Origin: an uncultured Clostridia bacterium
Lineage (GTDB): Bacteria; Bacillota; Clostridia; Oscillospirales; Ruminococcaceae
Direction of reading: 5' to 3'
Length of the DNA: 64,000 nucleotides
Assembly (NCBI GenBank): GCA_947389015.1
Contig: CANDVA010000007.1
Coordinates: forward strand, 1-64,000
This document shows positions 43,337 through 53,547 of this stretch, in pieces (position 1 is the stretch's first letter; every line of letters begins with the position of its first letter). The notes beneath the pieces are model-generated. The model had not been told where the DNA came from. It saw only the letters and a program-made list of their open reading frames with translations, and made no database searches. Position numbers and translations under genes: made by a program.

Positions 43337-44548
43337 TTACTCTCCGCTTTCCAAAGCGTTCGCGATGATATTCCCGAGAAGCTCGCCCGTATACAATGCC
43401 TCGTCAAGCGAGTTTCCGTGACTGCCGACCTCTATTAGCAGCGCCCCCGTCGACAAGCTCTGATTGTAGTTGCGGTAGTCGAACAGCACCGCACGAGCCA
43501 GATCGGGATACGCTTCCTCCGCGCAGTTCTGAAGCAGGCACGCGAGCTTGAAATTCTCCATATAGTCGGGCATATCCATTTCTCCGTCGTCGCAGCCCGA
43601 GATTATCATAAACTGTGCGGCGTTTTTCCCGTCTATCTCGGCGACGGGGGCGTCCAGCGAGCCGTCAGCGTTGATGATACCGTCGCGGTGGATATCCAGC
43701 ACTATCTTGATGCTCGGATACTTTTCGAGAATTTCAAGCATACCGTCCGCCGAGCGGTAATATGCCCCCGTAAACATAGGTGAATCGTACACCGTACAGT
43801 CGTGAACAACGCCTATTCCGCGTTTTGAAAGGCTTTCGCAGATAGCGTCGCCTACCGCGGTCATATTTTTTTCGGGATCGCCCGATCGCAGCGGATAGTC
43901 CGCGTCGAAGCTGTCGCCGTAAGGCAGAAAGCTCTCGCTTGTGTGAGTGTGATAGATGAGTACGGAGGGCTGTTCGCTGTCAAGCTCACCGAACGACGGT
44001 ATGTTCTCCGCCGCCGCGGAAAGCTCGGCGTTCTTCATTTCCGTGCAGTTTCGCACTTGCGCGCCGCTGCTGAGCGTTATGTACTCGGTCGACTTGGACT
44101 TCCCGAAATTATAACGGTATATCTCGCCGTCGTTGTCCGTGAACGCCGAGTAGTCCGTGTCGTCCGTGCTTTCGGGACGGCCGAGCGTTATCACCCTGCC
44201 GAGCTTTTGCGGCGGCTCGTCAACGATGGGCTCGTCCGAGACCGCGGGCGGCTTATTTTCCGCGCTGCTCGTGACCGCGGAGGTGAGCGGGGAACTAATA
44301 GTTGACGAGTTGTCGGTACTTGTTGATGTACTTATAGGATTGGAGACAGTGCTCCCCGAATTATCCTCGGACGTATCGCCTTTATTCGCGTTATCTCCAT
44401 GAATATTCCCAATGTCGGCAGCCGCGAAAGCTCCCGTGGAATAGTAAGCCGCAGAGCGCACCGCCTCTCCGACCGCGGAGCTTGTCCCTGCCAGAAACGG
44501 ACAGCAGAGCGCTGCCGCGCCGATCAGAACGGATTTGATCTTTCCCAT
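43337..44548 (-). CDS. spoIIP: Stage II sporulation protein P (cell-wall hydrolase of the engulfment machinery)
   Basis: 403 residues from ATG 44548 (AAAGGAGTG eight bases before; the GTG at 44557 is part of that ribosome site). N-terminal signal/anchor helix IKSVLIGAAALCCPFLAG, a Ser/Thr-rich linker at 40-110, then the amidase/endopeptidase domain: SVLIYHTHTSESFLP with the zinc His and Glu, VLDIHRDGI, and GALLIEVGSHGN. SpoIIP works with SpoIID and SpoIIM to thin septal peptidoglycan so the mother cell can engulf the forespore. Its presence argues for an endospore-forming host. Lies downstream of a MerR-type gene in the same direction, not obviously co-transcribed. Confidence 0.88.
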   Translation of the reverse strand: MGKIKSVLIGAAALCCPFLAGTSSAVGEAVRSAAYYSTGAFAAADIGNIHGDNANKGDTSEDNSGSTVSNPISTSTSTDNSSTISSPLTSAVTSSAENKPPAVSDEPIVDEPPQKLGRVITLGRPESTDDTDYSAFTDNDGEIYRYNFGKSKSTEYITLSSGAQVRNCTEMKNAELSAAAENIPSFGELDSEQPSVLIYHTHTSESFLPYGDSFDADYPLRSGDPEKNMTAVGDAICESLSKRGIGVVHDCTVYDSPMFTGAYYRSADGMLEILEKYPSIKIVLDIHRDGIINADGSLDAPVAEIDGKNAAQFMIISGCDDGEMDMPDYMENFKLACLLQNCAEEAYPDLARAVLFDYRNYNQSLSTGALLIEVGSHGNSLDEALYTGELLGNIIANALESGE

Positions 44549-44576
44549 GATTTTCACTCCTTTTTGAACATTTTAT

Positions 44577-46241
44577 TCAAAAGGATTTGGAAATATTACT
44601 CAATTCCGCAGCACAATTCAGCTGTTCGAGAAAGAGGTCGTAAACCTGCCACGGCGCGCGGAATACCCAATAATCGCCGCTTATCCACTCGCCGCCGCTT
44701 TGGTAAACGCAGCCCAATTGAGCTGCTTGCATCGTACCGCAGCGCGCCCTCGCCTCAATAATATATGTTTCGTCGGACTTGAATTTATCCCCGAGTATTT
44801 CTTTCAAATTAAGCTCATAAAAATATTTATCGGCGAATTCGGCGGCTTGGCGTTTTTCGCCCGTGTTCCTCATCGCGATAAGGGATTCGCCGTTATGGGC
44901 GGCAAGTTCATTCGCGGCGCTGTCGAACACCTTTACCGAGTACACGCTGAATTCCGCGCCGCCGTCGGTCTCCCACGTTTCAAGCTTGACATAACCGTCT
45001 TCGCATTTTTTCACGTCGTAGTACATAACACGCTCTCCGTTGTCGGGAACGGGCGGTCTGTTTCGGAGATTTATCCACATTCCGCCACTTTCGGGGCGAA
45101 GCCCGGTCTCAAGAGCAAAGCCGCCGAAGTCGCTGTTGTGGGTAAACACATTGTCATTACGGTACCAGCCGCAGCCGAATCCGTTTTCGGGTATTTCACG
45201 CAGATAATTTTCAAGCGGCAGCAGAGCCCCGTCTAAAATCGCCGCGTAGAATTTCGACAAGTCTTCGGAGGTGGTTATTATCTCATTTGGGTAATCTCCC
45301 TCAATGGGATTTCCGTTGGTGTACGCGATCACGTCTGCACTGCCCGAAAACGTTGTATCGGACATACCGAGCGGCTTGCAGATATATTCCCCGAGAATAT
45401 CCGCAAACGGCAAATTTGCGGTTTTTCCCAAAATTAGCCGCAAAATATCATAGTTTGCCATATTGACGCAGAATTCTCTTTTATTACCGAAAGTAATTTT
45501 ATCAATAATATCACTTGGCGTATAAGTGCGCTGAAGCGTTCTGTATTCCGCTGCTTCCCACGGCAAGTCCGAAAACGCTGTATATTGCTCGTTCCACTCC
45601 TCGTAAAGCTTATCGGTCTGAACGTCGGAGGTCATATTCAGAAGATCACGTACCGTTACTCCGCCCGAGCCGCCGATCTCGGGGAAATGCTCCGATACCG
45701 CGCTGTCAAGCGAGATCAGCGCCTTTTCCGCGAATAACAAGACACAGTATGCGGTAAGCTGCGTCGTGACCCACCCCAGCGGGAAACGGCAGCGCGGCGT
45801 AAAACCGATATTGTTTTCAAAGTCTGCGCGTCCCCATGCGGCGAAATACTCGTCGTCTGCGCCGCGGTAATAGGAAAACCCGCTGTAATTATAGTCGCGG
45901 CATATCTTGTCAAACCAAGGCGATACGGCGGCAGTCCGCGAAAGCTCCCCGTCTACGCGCCCGATAAGCCGTTCGATACGCGACCTTTCCTCCTCAAGCC
46001 TGCGCCGTCTCGCCAACAGCTTGCCGCTCGGCATATCCGTCGCGCAAAGCTCCCTCAGCGGAAATCCAAGCTCCTTGTAGTGCAGAATCCTCCTCAGCTC
46101 CTCGAGAGAATGCTCGTCATAGTAACGATACCCGCTTTCGCTCACCTCTGTGGGCTTCAGCAGTCCTATGCTGTCGTAATATTGCAGTGTGCGCACGGTT
46201 ACGCCGCTTTTCTTCGCTATCTCGCCGATCTGCATTTTCAT
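44577..46241 (-). CDS. MerR-type regulator fused to a catalytically dead beta-lactamase-fold domain
   Basis: 554 residues from ATG 46241 (AAAGGAGG). Residues 3-70 are a MerR winged helix (IGEIAKKSGVTVRTLQYYDS, LLKPTEVSESGYRYYDE). A coiled coil at 75-103 gives the dimer. Residues about 125-400 follow the serine beta-lactamase/PBP fold: FPLGWVTTQLTA where SxxK is expected, NMANYDILRLILGK and EYICKPLGMSDTTFSG. But SxxK reads W157-V-T-T160, the YxN tyrosine is Cys257, and the HTG-type motif reads THNSDFGGF. The catalytic residues are gone, so the fold probably binds a cell-wall or beta-lactam-like ligand and signals to the MerR part. The C-terminal 150 residues are a jelly-roll-like extension. 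Confidence 0.75.
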   Translation of the reverse strand: MKMQIGEIAKKSGVTVRTLQYYDSIGLLKPTEVSESGYRYYDEHSLEELRRILHYKELGFPLRELCATDMPSGKLLARRRRLEEERSRIERLIGRVDGELSRTAAVSPWFDKICRDYNYSGFSYYRGADDEYFAAWGRADFENNIGFTPRCRFPLGWVTTQLTAYCVLLFAEKALISLDSAVSEHFPEIGGSGGVTVRDLLNMTSDVQTDKLYEEWNEQYTAFSDLPWEAAEYRTLQRTYTPSDIIDKITFGNKREFCVNMANYDILRLILGKTANLPFADILGEYICKPLGMSDTTFSGSADVIAYTNGNPIEGDYPNEIITTSEDLSKFYAAILDGALLPLENYLREIPENGFGCGWYRNDNVFTHNSDFGGFALETGLRPESGGMWINLRNRPPVPDNGERVMYYDVKKCEDGYVKLETWETDGGAEFSVYSVKVFDSAANELAAHNGESLIAMRNTGEKRQAAEFADKYFYELNLKEILGDKFKSDETYIIEARARCGTMQAAQLGCVYQSGGEWISGDYWVFRAPWQVYDLFLEQLNCAAELSNISKSF

Positions 46242-46348
46242 AATATCGACCTCCTTTCCCATATTGTAAACCATTACGCAGCGTTAAAGTCAATAGCTTT
46301 TTTAAAATAATTCAATGTTTTCTTTATATATAATTATATATTCTTCAT

Positions 46349-46381
46349 TAAAAAACAGGCTGCGATTTTGACGCAGCCTGT
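46349..46381 (-). terminator. Terminator of the groES-groEL operon
   Basis: ACAGGCTGCG (46355-46364) and CGCAGCCTGT (46372-46381) form a perfect 10-bp stem; on the minus strand it is followed by TTTTTTAATG. It ends 23 bp after the groEL stop. Confidence 0.85.
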
Positions 46382-46403
46382 AATGTTAATGCAAATTGCC
46401 GGA

Positions 46404-48044
<1,641 letters not shown>

Positions 48045-48070
48045 CTAATGTTTATGTGAATAATTTATCA

Positions 48071-48550
<480 letters not shown>

Positions 48551-48577
48551 CTAATGAAATAATTTGCAAAACCTATA

Positions 48578-48636
48578 TTAGCACTCTTATTTCCCGAGTG
48601 CTAATTATATTTTAACCCATATTTAAAAAAAATCAA
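48578..48636 (-). promoter_or_regulatory. CIRCE operator and promoter of groES-groEL
   Basis: TTAGCACTC (48578-48586), nine bases, GAGTGCTAA (48596-48604): a perfect CIRCE, the HrcA repressor site. On the minus strand the promoter reads TTGATT (48631-48636), 16 bp, TAAAAT (48609-48614), so CIRCE covers the transcription start. Heat-shock regulation by HrcA follows from the family; hrcA itself is not in this window. Confidence 0.95.
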
Positions 48637-48762
48637 GGGGTATTGTAATTTTTTTGAAAAATTTCGTATATTAGCACAAATATTTATATATATTATTGAT
48701 TTGTATTGGCAATTTTATACAGTGCCATATGAGCAATTTTGGGATATTTATATCTAAGAATA

Positions 48763-48791
48763 TTGCAAAATGTCGGAGATTATGTTATAAT
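48763..48791 (+). promoter_or_regulatory. Promoter of the 113-residue gene
   Basis: TTGCAA at 48763-48768 and TATAAT at 48786-48791, 17-bp spacing. In the leader, ATTAGAATT (48814-48822) and AATTCTAAT (48847-48855) are perfectly complementary and could form a hairpin before the ribosome site at about 48870. Confidence 0.7.
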
Positions 48792-48882
48792 AAATAATGA
48801 GATGACAGTATAGATTAGAATTTACAGAGGTTAGCACATAGCGCCGAATTCTAATTTATTAAGATCATGAAAGGAATTCTTT

Positions 48883-49224
48883 ATGTTCGGACTATTCAAG
48901 AAAAACATAAAATCCGAAGAGGATAAACGCGCCGAGAGTCTGCCGCTCACCAAGAAAGTACAGTTTGAGGCTGTGCCGTTAAAGCAGGTCGAGGCGTCAA
49001 TGGACAACGATCCGCGGTCGGTGCTCGGCTACGTTCCGGTCAACTATTACGCGACCAAGGAAAAATATCTGCTGTGTATCTTTTATTATAAGGAGGATTA
49101 CAGTGAGATATATATGCGGTTCGAGTACCGTGTGGACGATCTCCCCCGCGGCAGAACAAAGCTGTGGACGGTCGACAAGAACCTGATGCGCGACATTCTG
49201 CGCAAGTTCGGACAAAATATTTGA
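48883..49224 (+). CDS. Unknown 113-residue soluble protein
   Basis: 113 residues after GAAAGGAAT. Basic N-terminus MFGLFKKNIKSEEDKRAE, then a beta-rich part: VLGYVPVNYYATKEKYLLCI, YYKEDYSEIYMRFEYRVDDL, ending KNLMRDILRKFGQNI. No signal peptide or known motif. Single gene with its own promoter and hairpin-containing leader. Confidence 0.65.
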   Translation: MFGLFKKNIKSEEDKRAESLPLTKKVQFEAVPLKQVEASMDNDPRSVLGYVPVNYYATKEKYLLCIFYYKEDYSEIYMRFEYRVDDLPRGRTKLWTVDKNLMRDILRKFGQNI

Positions 49225-49399
49225 GAACCTGTCCGCATACGTCCGACTTTTTTACACCTCACATGGGCAAAAATTTCACTAAGCTTTCACAAAAGCAACG
49301 TGCAAATATCATACATAACTGTTAAAATATGTAACACAAGCACAGAATGTGCATTAAAATTGCTAACCACCCTTTTCATATAATTACCAACCAAACCAA

Positions 49400-49437
49400 C
49401 ATTATGCCCCCGCGGAAACGCGGGGGCATAATGTTTT
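49400..49437 (+). terminator. Strong bidirectional terminator
   Basis: CATTATGCCCCCGCG (49400-49414), loop GAAA, CGCGGGGGCATAATG (49419-49433), then TTTT. A 15-bp perfect stem with a stable tetraloop. Confidence 0.85.
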
Positions 49438-49450
49438 ATCCGATAAATAC

Positions 49451-49484
49451 AAAAACACTCTGCGGACCGCGGAGTGTTTTTATT
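49451..49484 (-). terminator. Terminator at the end of the HTH repressor gene
   Basis: AAAAACACTC (49451-49460) and GAGTGTTTTT (49472-49481) enclose a small inner stem. On the minus strand it is followed by T residues and A/T sequence. It overlaps the stop region of the gene ending at 49480. Confidence 0.6.
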
Positions 49485-49812
49485 TTACAATGGAATTCAG
49501 AAATCCCGCCAGGAGCTTCTGTTGTCTTTCGGGAATGCGCTTTATCGCGAACAGCAGCTGCGGGTCTATTTTGTCCGTGTCGTCGGCCGGTTCGGCTTTT
49601 CGTCCATTCGGGGGAAAGGGTTCGTCCGTGAGACCCGAAAGGTAGTCAAGACTTACCTTGTAGAATTTGGCGTAATAAATCGCGGTGTCAAGCGGCATGA
49701 CACGCTCGTTGCTTTCGTAGCGTTCGTAGGTTTTCTTGGCTATATATGCGATTTTAGCGCATTGCTGCTGCGTAAGCGCGTGAAATTCGCGGAGTTCCTT
49801 TAATCTGTTCAT
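49480..49812 (-). CDS. XRE-family HTH transcriptional regulator
   Basis: 110 residues. XRE domain at 1-62: MNRLKELREFHALTQQQCAK, IAKKTYERYESNERVMP (recognition helix), AIYYAKFYKVSLDYLSGLTD. A short C-terminal helix LFAIKRIPERQQKLLAGFLN probably dimerises. It is divergent from a surface-protein gene; the 150-bp gap holds two identical-type palindromes, so this protein is the likely repressor of both genes. Confidence 0.85.
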   Translation of the reverse strand: MNRLKELREFHALTQQQCAKIAYIAKKTYERYESNERVMPLDTAIYYAKFYKVSLDYLSGLTDEPFPPNGRKAEPADDTDKIDPQLLFAIKRIPERQQKLLAGFLNSIVK

Positions 49813-49844
49813 GCTCTCACCTCTTAAAATATTTTAAGATAATT

Positions 49845-49906
49845 AGACCAAATGGTCTTGACAAGTTCGTCCGTCTGTGCTATAATACACATAGACCATA
49901 TGGTCT
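49845..49906 (+). promoter_or_regulatory. Promoter bracketed by two palindromic operators
   Basis: AGACCA-AA-TGGTCT (49845-49858) overlaps the first base of the -35 box, and AGACCA-TA-TGGTCT (49893-49906) covers the start site. Between them lie TTGACA (49858-49863) and TATAAT (49881-49886), 17 bp apart. The operators share both 6-bp arms and are 48 bp apart centre to centre, so a dimer on each could interact and exclude RNA polymerase. Confidence 0.85.
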
Positions 49907-49960
49907 ACTTACAATTATGCCCGATTGGGGGCAAAAAATGTAAAACAAAGGAGAAAAATT

Positions 49961-50794
49961 ATGAACATTTTTAAGAAAACCGTTGCCTGCCTTGCAGCGG
50001 CGACGGTAATGACAAGCATGGCGGTGACGGCTTCGGCGGAGTATAAGGTGAGCGGAGTAAACGGCGACGACGGAAAATATTATCTTCGCATCGTCGGTTT
50101 GCCCGAGCAGTTTACAAACGCTCCCGATCCTGAAACGCACCCGACTGGCGTACTAGGCAGACTATATGTGAACCCTGATACTGGTAATACTTTGTTTTTT
50201 ACCGTTTATATGATTCCCGGAGAGGGTACTGCAACTTGTGTGGCTACTGTTTTTGGTGTGCAGCTTCAGTTGCCGTGCAGTTTGCTGAAATTTGAAGAGT
50301 TTGGCAACGAATGGGGTGTTGAGATCGAGTTTGACTGCAATAAAAAAGAAATTGCAGTTATTCCCGAGGTGCTTTCCGAATGGGGCGTTCTTTATGTGTC
50401 AGCTGGTCTTTGTGATACGGTATCGGATGGAACTAGTATTACTCCAACAGGTGATACGGAATGGCTTTTCAGCGATGGAAGTCCTGCCACAAACGACAAT
50501 GCTTGGGAGGAGGTTTCCGTTACGTTTGAAAAAGTGAACGGAACCGCTCCGAATGAGTCCAACAGTGAGCCGACAAGCTCCGAGCCCGCAAACGAGCCGA
50601 CATCTTCCGAACCCGAAAGCGAGCCTGTTAGCTCCGAACCTGTTTCCGAGCCTGCCGCAAGCGAGCCCGTCAGTTCCGAGCCGACCGCGTCTCAGCCGAG
50701 CAACGTCGATACCGGCACGGCGGGCATAGCCGCGGTATTTGGCACAGCCGTACTCGCGGCGGGAGCCGTTATTGTGACACGCAAGAAAAAATAA
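49961..50794 (+). CDS. Secreted, probably wall-anchored protein with Ser-Glu-Pro repeat stalk
   Basis: 277 residues from ATG 49961 (AAAGGAG). Signal peptide FKKTVACLAAATVMTSMAVT with cleavage after ASA. Residues about 27-190 form a beta-rich domain (YYLRIVGLPEQFTNAPDPE) of unknown fold with three cysteines. The stalk is a repeat of SEP/SSEP units (EPTSSEPANEPTSSEPESEP). The end is NVDTG, a hydrophobic helix and RKKK, a sortase-like anchoring signal. Regulated by the divergent HTH protein through the paired operators. Ligand unknown. Confidence 0.75.
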   Translation: MNIFKKTVACLAAATVMTSMAVTASAEYKVSGVNGDDGKYYLRIVGLPEQFTNAPDPETHPTGVLGRLYVNPDTGNTLFFTVYMIPGEGTATCVATVFGVQLQLPCSLLKFEEFGNEWGVEIEFDCNKKEIAVIPEVLSEWGVLYVSAGLCDTVSDGTSITPTGDTEWLFSDGSPATNDNAWEEVSVTFEKVNGTAPNESNSEPTSSEPANEPTSSEPESEPVSSEPVSEPAASEPVSSEPTASQPSNVDTGTAGIAAVFGTAVLAAGAVIVTRKKK

Positions 50795-50820
50795 ATAAAT
50801 CTTCCTAATTTCCAAACAGG

Positions 50821-50852
50821 CGGAGCTTTCGATTTTCGTAGCTCCGTCTTTG
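50821..50852 (+). terminator. Terminator of the SEP-repeat surface-protein gene
   Basis: CGGAGCT (50821-50827) pairs with AGCTCCG (50840-50846), followed by TCTTTG. Short T-run, so of moderate strength. Confidence 0.55.
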
Positions 50853-50942
50853 CTATGCCGTTTTTGATATGCGGTCATATCAATGTTTGTATATTATTAC
50901 CATAATTTCAAGTGAAAATTTTGCAAAAAATGAGAAATTTCC

Positions 50943-50971
50943 TTGACAACTTGAAAATTATCGTGTATAAT
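50943..50971 (+). promoter_or_regulatory. Promoter of pckA
   Basis: TTGACA (50943-50948) and TATAAT (50966-50971) with 17 bp between them. The leader before the start codon is about 80 nt and contains a GC-rich run (GCCGCGGCGCGG) able to fold. Confidence 0.85.
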
Positions 50972-51055
50972 AGTATTTGGTGAAAGGTTTTCGCGTACGG
51001 GATTTGCCGCGGCGCGGGATCCTTGTAAAAATTTTATGAAACGAGGTAATTTCCA

Positions 51056-52660
51056 ATGAGCAAGATCGATTTGACTAAGTACGGTATTACCGGCACTACC
51101 GAAATTGTTTACAACCCCTCTTACGAGGCGCTGTATAAGGCGGAGCTTGATCCCTCTCTCACAGGCTACGATAAGGGTCAGGAGAGCGAGCTGGGCGCGG
51201 TAAACGTTATGACGGGAGTTTACACAGGACGTTCGCCTAAGGATAAGTTTATCGTTATGGACGAGAATTCAAAGGACACCGTTTGGTGGACCTCGGACGA
51301 GTATAAGAACGACAACCACCCCGCCACTCAGGAGGCTTGGGACACTTGTAAGGAGATCGCGAAGAAAGAGCTCTCCGGCAAGAAGCTGTATGTAGTAGAC
51401 GCTTTCTGCGGCGCTAACAAGGACACGAGAATGGCTATCCGCTTCATTATGGAGGTGGCTTGGCAGGCTCACTTTGTTAAGAATATGTTCATCAGACCCA
51501 CCGCGGAGGAGCTTGAGAACTTCGAGCCCGATTTCGTTGTTTACAACGCGTCCAAGGCTAAGGTAGAGAACTACAAGGAGCTCGGTCTTAACTCCGAGAC
51601 CGTCGCTATGTTCAACATCACTTCCCGCGAGCAGGTAATTATCAACACATGGTACGGCGGCGAGATGAAGAAGGGTATGTTCTCGATGATGAACTACTAT
51701 CTGCCGCTCAAGGGCATTGCCTCCATGCACTGCTCCGCGAACACCGATATGGACGGCAAGAACACCGCTATCTTCTTCGGTCTGTCCGGCACGGGCAAGA
51801 CCACGCTCTCGACCGACCCCAAGCGTCTGCTTATCGGCGACGACGAGCACGGCTGGGACGACAACGGCGTATTCAACTTCGAGGGCGGCTGCTACGCAAA
51901 GGTAATCGACCTCGATAAGGAATCCGAGCCAGATATTTACAACGCTATCAAGAGAAACGCGCTCCTTGAGAACGTTACTCTTGACGCAAACGGCAAGATC
52001 GACTTCAAGGACAAGAGCGTTACCGAAAATACCCGCGTATCTTATCCGATCGATCATATTAAGAATATCGTCAGACCCGTTTCTTCCGCTCCCGCGGCTA
52101 AGGATGTTATCTTCCTGTCCGCGGACGCGTTCGGAGTATTGCCCCCTGTTTCCATTCTCACTCCCGAGCAGACGCAGTACTACTTCCTGTCGGGCTTTAC
52201 CGCTAAGCTCGCGGGTACTGAGCGCGGCATTACCGAGCCTACCCCCACATTCTCCGCTTGCTTCGGTCAGGCGTTCCTCGAGTTGCACCCGACCAAGTAC
52301 GCAGAGGAGCTTGTCAAGAGAATGCAGCAGAGCGGCGCTAAGGCTTACCTTGTAAACACCGGCTGGAACGGCACGGGCAAGCGTATCTCCATCAAGGATA
52401 CCCGCGGCATTATTGACGCTATCTTGAACGGCGACATCAACAACGCTCCCACCAAGAAGATCCCGTACTTCAATTTTGAAGTTCCCACCGAGCTTAAGGG
52501 CGTTGATACCGCTATTCTCGATCCCCGCGACACCTACGCAAACGCTGCCGATTGGGACGAGAAAGCAAAAGACCTTGCGCAGAGATTTATCAAGAACTTT
52601 GCCAAGTATGAGGGCAACCCCGCAGGCAAGGCGCTCGTTCCCGCAGGTCCTCAGCTTTGA
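51056..52660 (+). CDS. pckA: Phosphoenolpyruvate carboxykinase (ATP)
   Basis: 534 residues, normal length. [14 protein letters not shown] near the N-terminus, the phosphate loop [16 protein letters not shown], the metal-binding [17 protein letters not shown] and [11 protein letters not shown] identify the ATP-dependent enzyme. It interconverts oxaloacetate + ATP and PEP + CO2 + ADP; in anaerobic fermenters it often runs toward oxaloacetate, giving ATP and succinate/propionate precursors. Start after AACGAGGTAA. Codon use is strongly biased (CTC, AAG, GAG), as in a highly expressed gene. Confidence 0.97.
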   Translation: MSKIDLTKYGITGTTEIVYNPSYEALYKAELDPSLTGYDKGQESELGAVNVMTGVYTGRSPKDKFIVMDENSKDTVWWTSDEYKNDNHPATQEAWDTCKEIAKKELSGKKLYVVDAFCGANKDTRMAIRFIMEVAWQAHFVKNMFIRPTAEELENFEPDFVVYNASKAKVENYKELGLNSETVAMFNITSREQVIINTWYGGEMKKGMFSMMNYYLPLKGIASMHCSANTDMDGKNTAIFFGLSGTGKTTLSTDPKRLLIGDDEHGWDDNGVFNFEGGCYAKVIDLDKESEPDIYNAIKRNALLENVTLDANGKIDFKDKSVTENTRVSYPIDHIKNIVRPVSSAPAAKDVIFLSADAFGVLPPVSILTPEQTQYYFLSGFTAKLAGTERGITEPTPTFSACFGQAFLELHPTKYAEELVKRMQQSGAKAYLVNTGWNGTGKRISIKDTRGIIDAILNGDINNAPTKKIPYFNFEVPTELKGVDTAILDPRDTYANAADWDEKAKDLAQRFIKNFAKYEGNPAGKALVPAGPQL

Positions 52661-52686
52661 TATAGCTGTTGGTCAATAAAAATAAG

Positions 52687-52721
52687 ACTGCGCACAGACA
52701 GTTGTTTGTGCGCAGTTTTTT
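52687..52721 (+). terminator. Terminator of pckA
   Basis: ACTGCGCACA (52687-52696) and TGTGCGCAGT (52707-52716) form a perfect 10-bp stem followed by six T. Confidence 0.9.
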
Positions 52722-52764
52722 ATGTTTGACAATAATTTTTAATTCGTAAAATTTCACTCGATTA

Positions 52765-53256
52765 TTATCGGTTGTTTATTTTTTTTACAAATCTTAGCAG
52801 CCGTATATTTTTACAGCCCGTTTCGATAACAAAGCTCGATTCCGCAAGCTCCCACTCGGGATCGTGCTCTATGTCCTCGAAGAACACGTCGCCGCCCATA
52901 TTTTCGTACAGGCGTGTTATCAGCGCCTCGTCGCAGTACGGAGCTAGCTGCCTGTATATCTCGCCGCCGCCTATTACGAAAACCTTATTCTTCACCGTCT
53001 TGACGTATTGCATAAGGCTTTCGATATCGGAAAATACCTTTGCGCCCTCTAAGTCCTTTGCGCTCCGCGAAAGCACAAGATTTTCACGATCGGGCAGCGG
53101 ACGTTTCGGGAAACTCTTGTATGTTTTTCTTCCCATTATCACGGTCGAATTCAGCGTCACAGCACGGAAATTCTTCATATCCTCGGGCAGGCGGCAGAGC
53201 AGTCCGCCGCTTCTCCCGATAGCGCAATCGTTGTCCATAACCAATATAAGTGTCAT
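52765..53256 (-). CDS. folA: Dihydrofolate reductase
   Basis: 163 residues, typical length. Family motifs: ILVMDNDCAIGRSGGL, LPEDMKNFRAVT with the substrate-binding acid, TVIMGRKTYKSFP, LVLSRSA and VFVIGGGEIYRQL. Reduces dihydrofolate with NADPH. Odd point: the near-invariant PW before the LPxDM motif reads LC here (C21 in place of the folate-loop Trp), so inhibitor and substrate contacts may differ. Start overlaps the stop of a 42-codon ORF (TATGA), and a terminator hairpin lies directly before the ribosome site. Confidence 0.93.
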   Translation of the reverse strand: MTLILVMDNDCAIGRSGGLLCRLPEDMKNFRAVTLNSTVIMGRKTYKSFPKRPLPDRENLVLSRSAKDLEGAKVFSDIESLMQYVKTVKNKVFVIGGGEIYRQLAPYCDEALITRLYENMGGDVFFEDIEHDPEWELAESSFVIETGCKNIRLLRFVKKINNR

Positions 53257-53381
53257 AAGCCCTCCAAAAAAGCCGCAGATCCTTTTGTGTGACCTGCGGC
53301 TGATAATTCATTCCCGTACAAACGTTGTCTATTGAAAGACTGTCGTCCAAGAAACTCTTGAAACGTCTGTACGGTCTTCAT
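53253..53381 (-). CDS. 42-codon leader ORF overlapping folA
   Basis: From ATG 53381, after AGGGAG, it encodes MKTVQTFQEFLGRQSFNRQR followed by 22 further residues ending SAAFLEGL, and stops at TGA overlapping the folA ATG. It runs through the whole structured leader including the terminator stem. It could be a leader peptide whose translation controls the RNA fold, or a real coupled microprotein, or a by-product of a structured RNA. The ribosome site favours translation. Confidence 0.45.
   Translation of the reverse strand: MKTVQTFQEFLGRQSFNRQRLYGNELSAAGHTKGSAAFLEGL
53266..53374 (-). ncRNA. Structured folA leader: three-way junction plus attenuator-type terminator
   Basis: On the minus strand CCGTACAGACGTT (53374-53362) pairs over 13 bp with AACGTTTGTACGG (53326-53314; one G-U). 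Inside are two small hairpins, CAAGA-GTT-TCTTG (53360-53348) and GTCT-TTCAAT-AGAC (53340-53327), giving a three-way junction. A terminator follows: GCCGCAG (53300-53294), CTGCGGC (53278-53272) and six T (53271-53266), then the GGAGGG ribosome site of folA. It does not match the tetrahydrofolate riboswitch consensus I know. Confidence 0.6.
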
Positions 53382-53547
53382 ATTGCGCTCCCTATTGGGG
53401 GCACTTTTCAATAAGAGAAGAACCGTAAACGTACAATTCTTACCTCTTACTCTAATTATCGGCAGATTTCTTCCAGACTTTAGCATATTTTACGCCAAAA
53501 AATCGAAATTTTAATCGTTCCGTTTTGTGAAAATCGTCAAGAAAATA

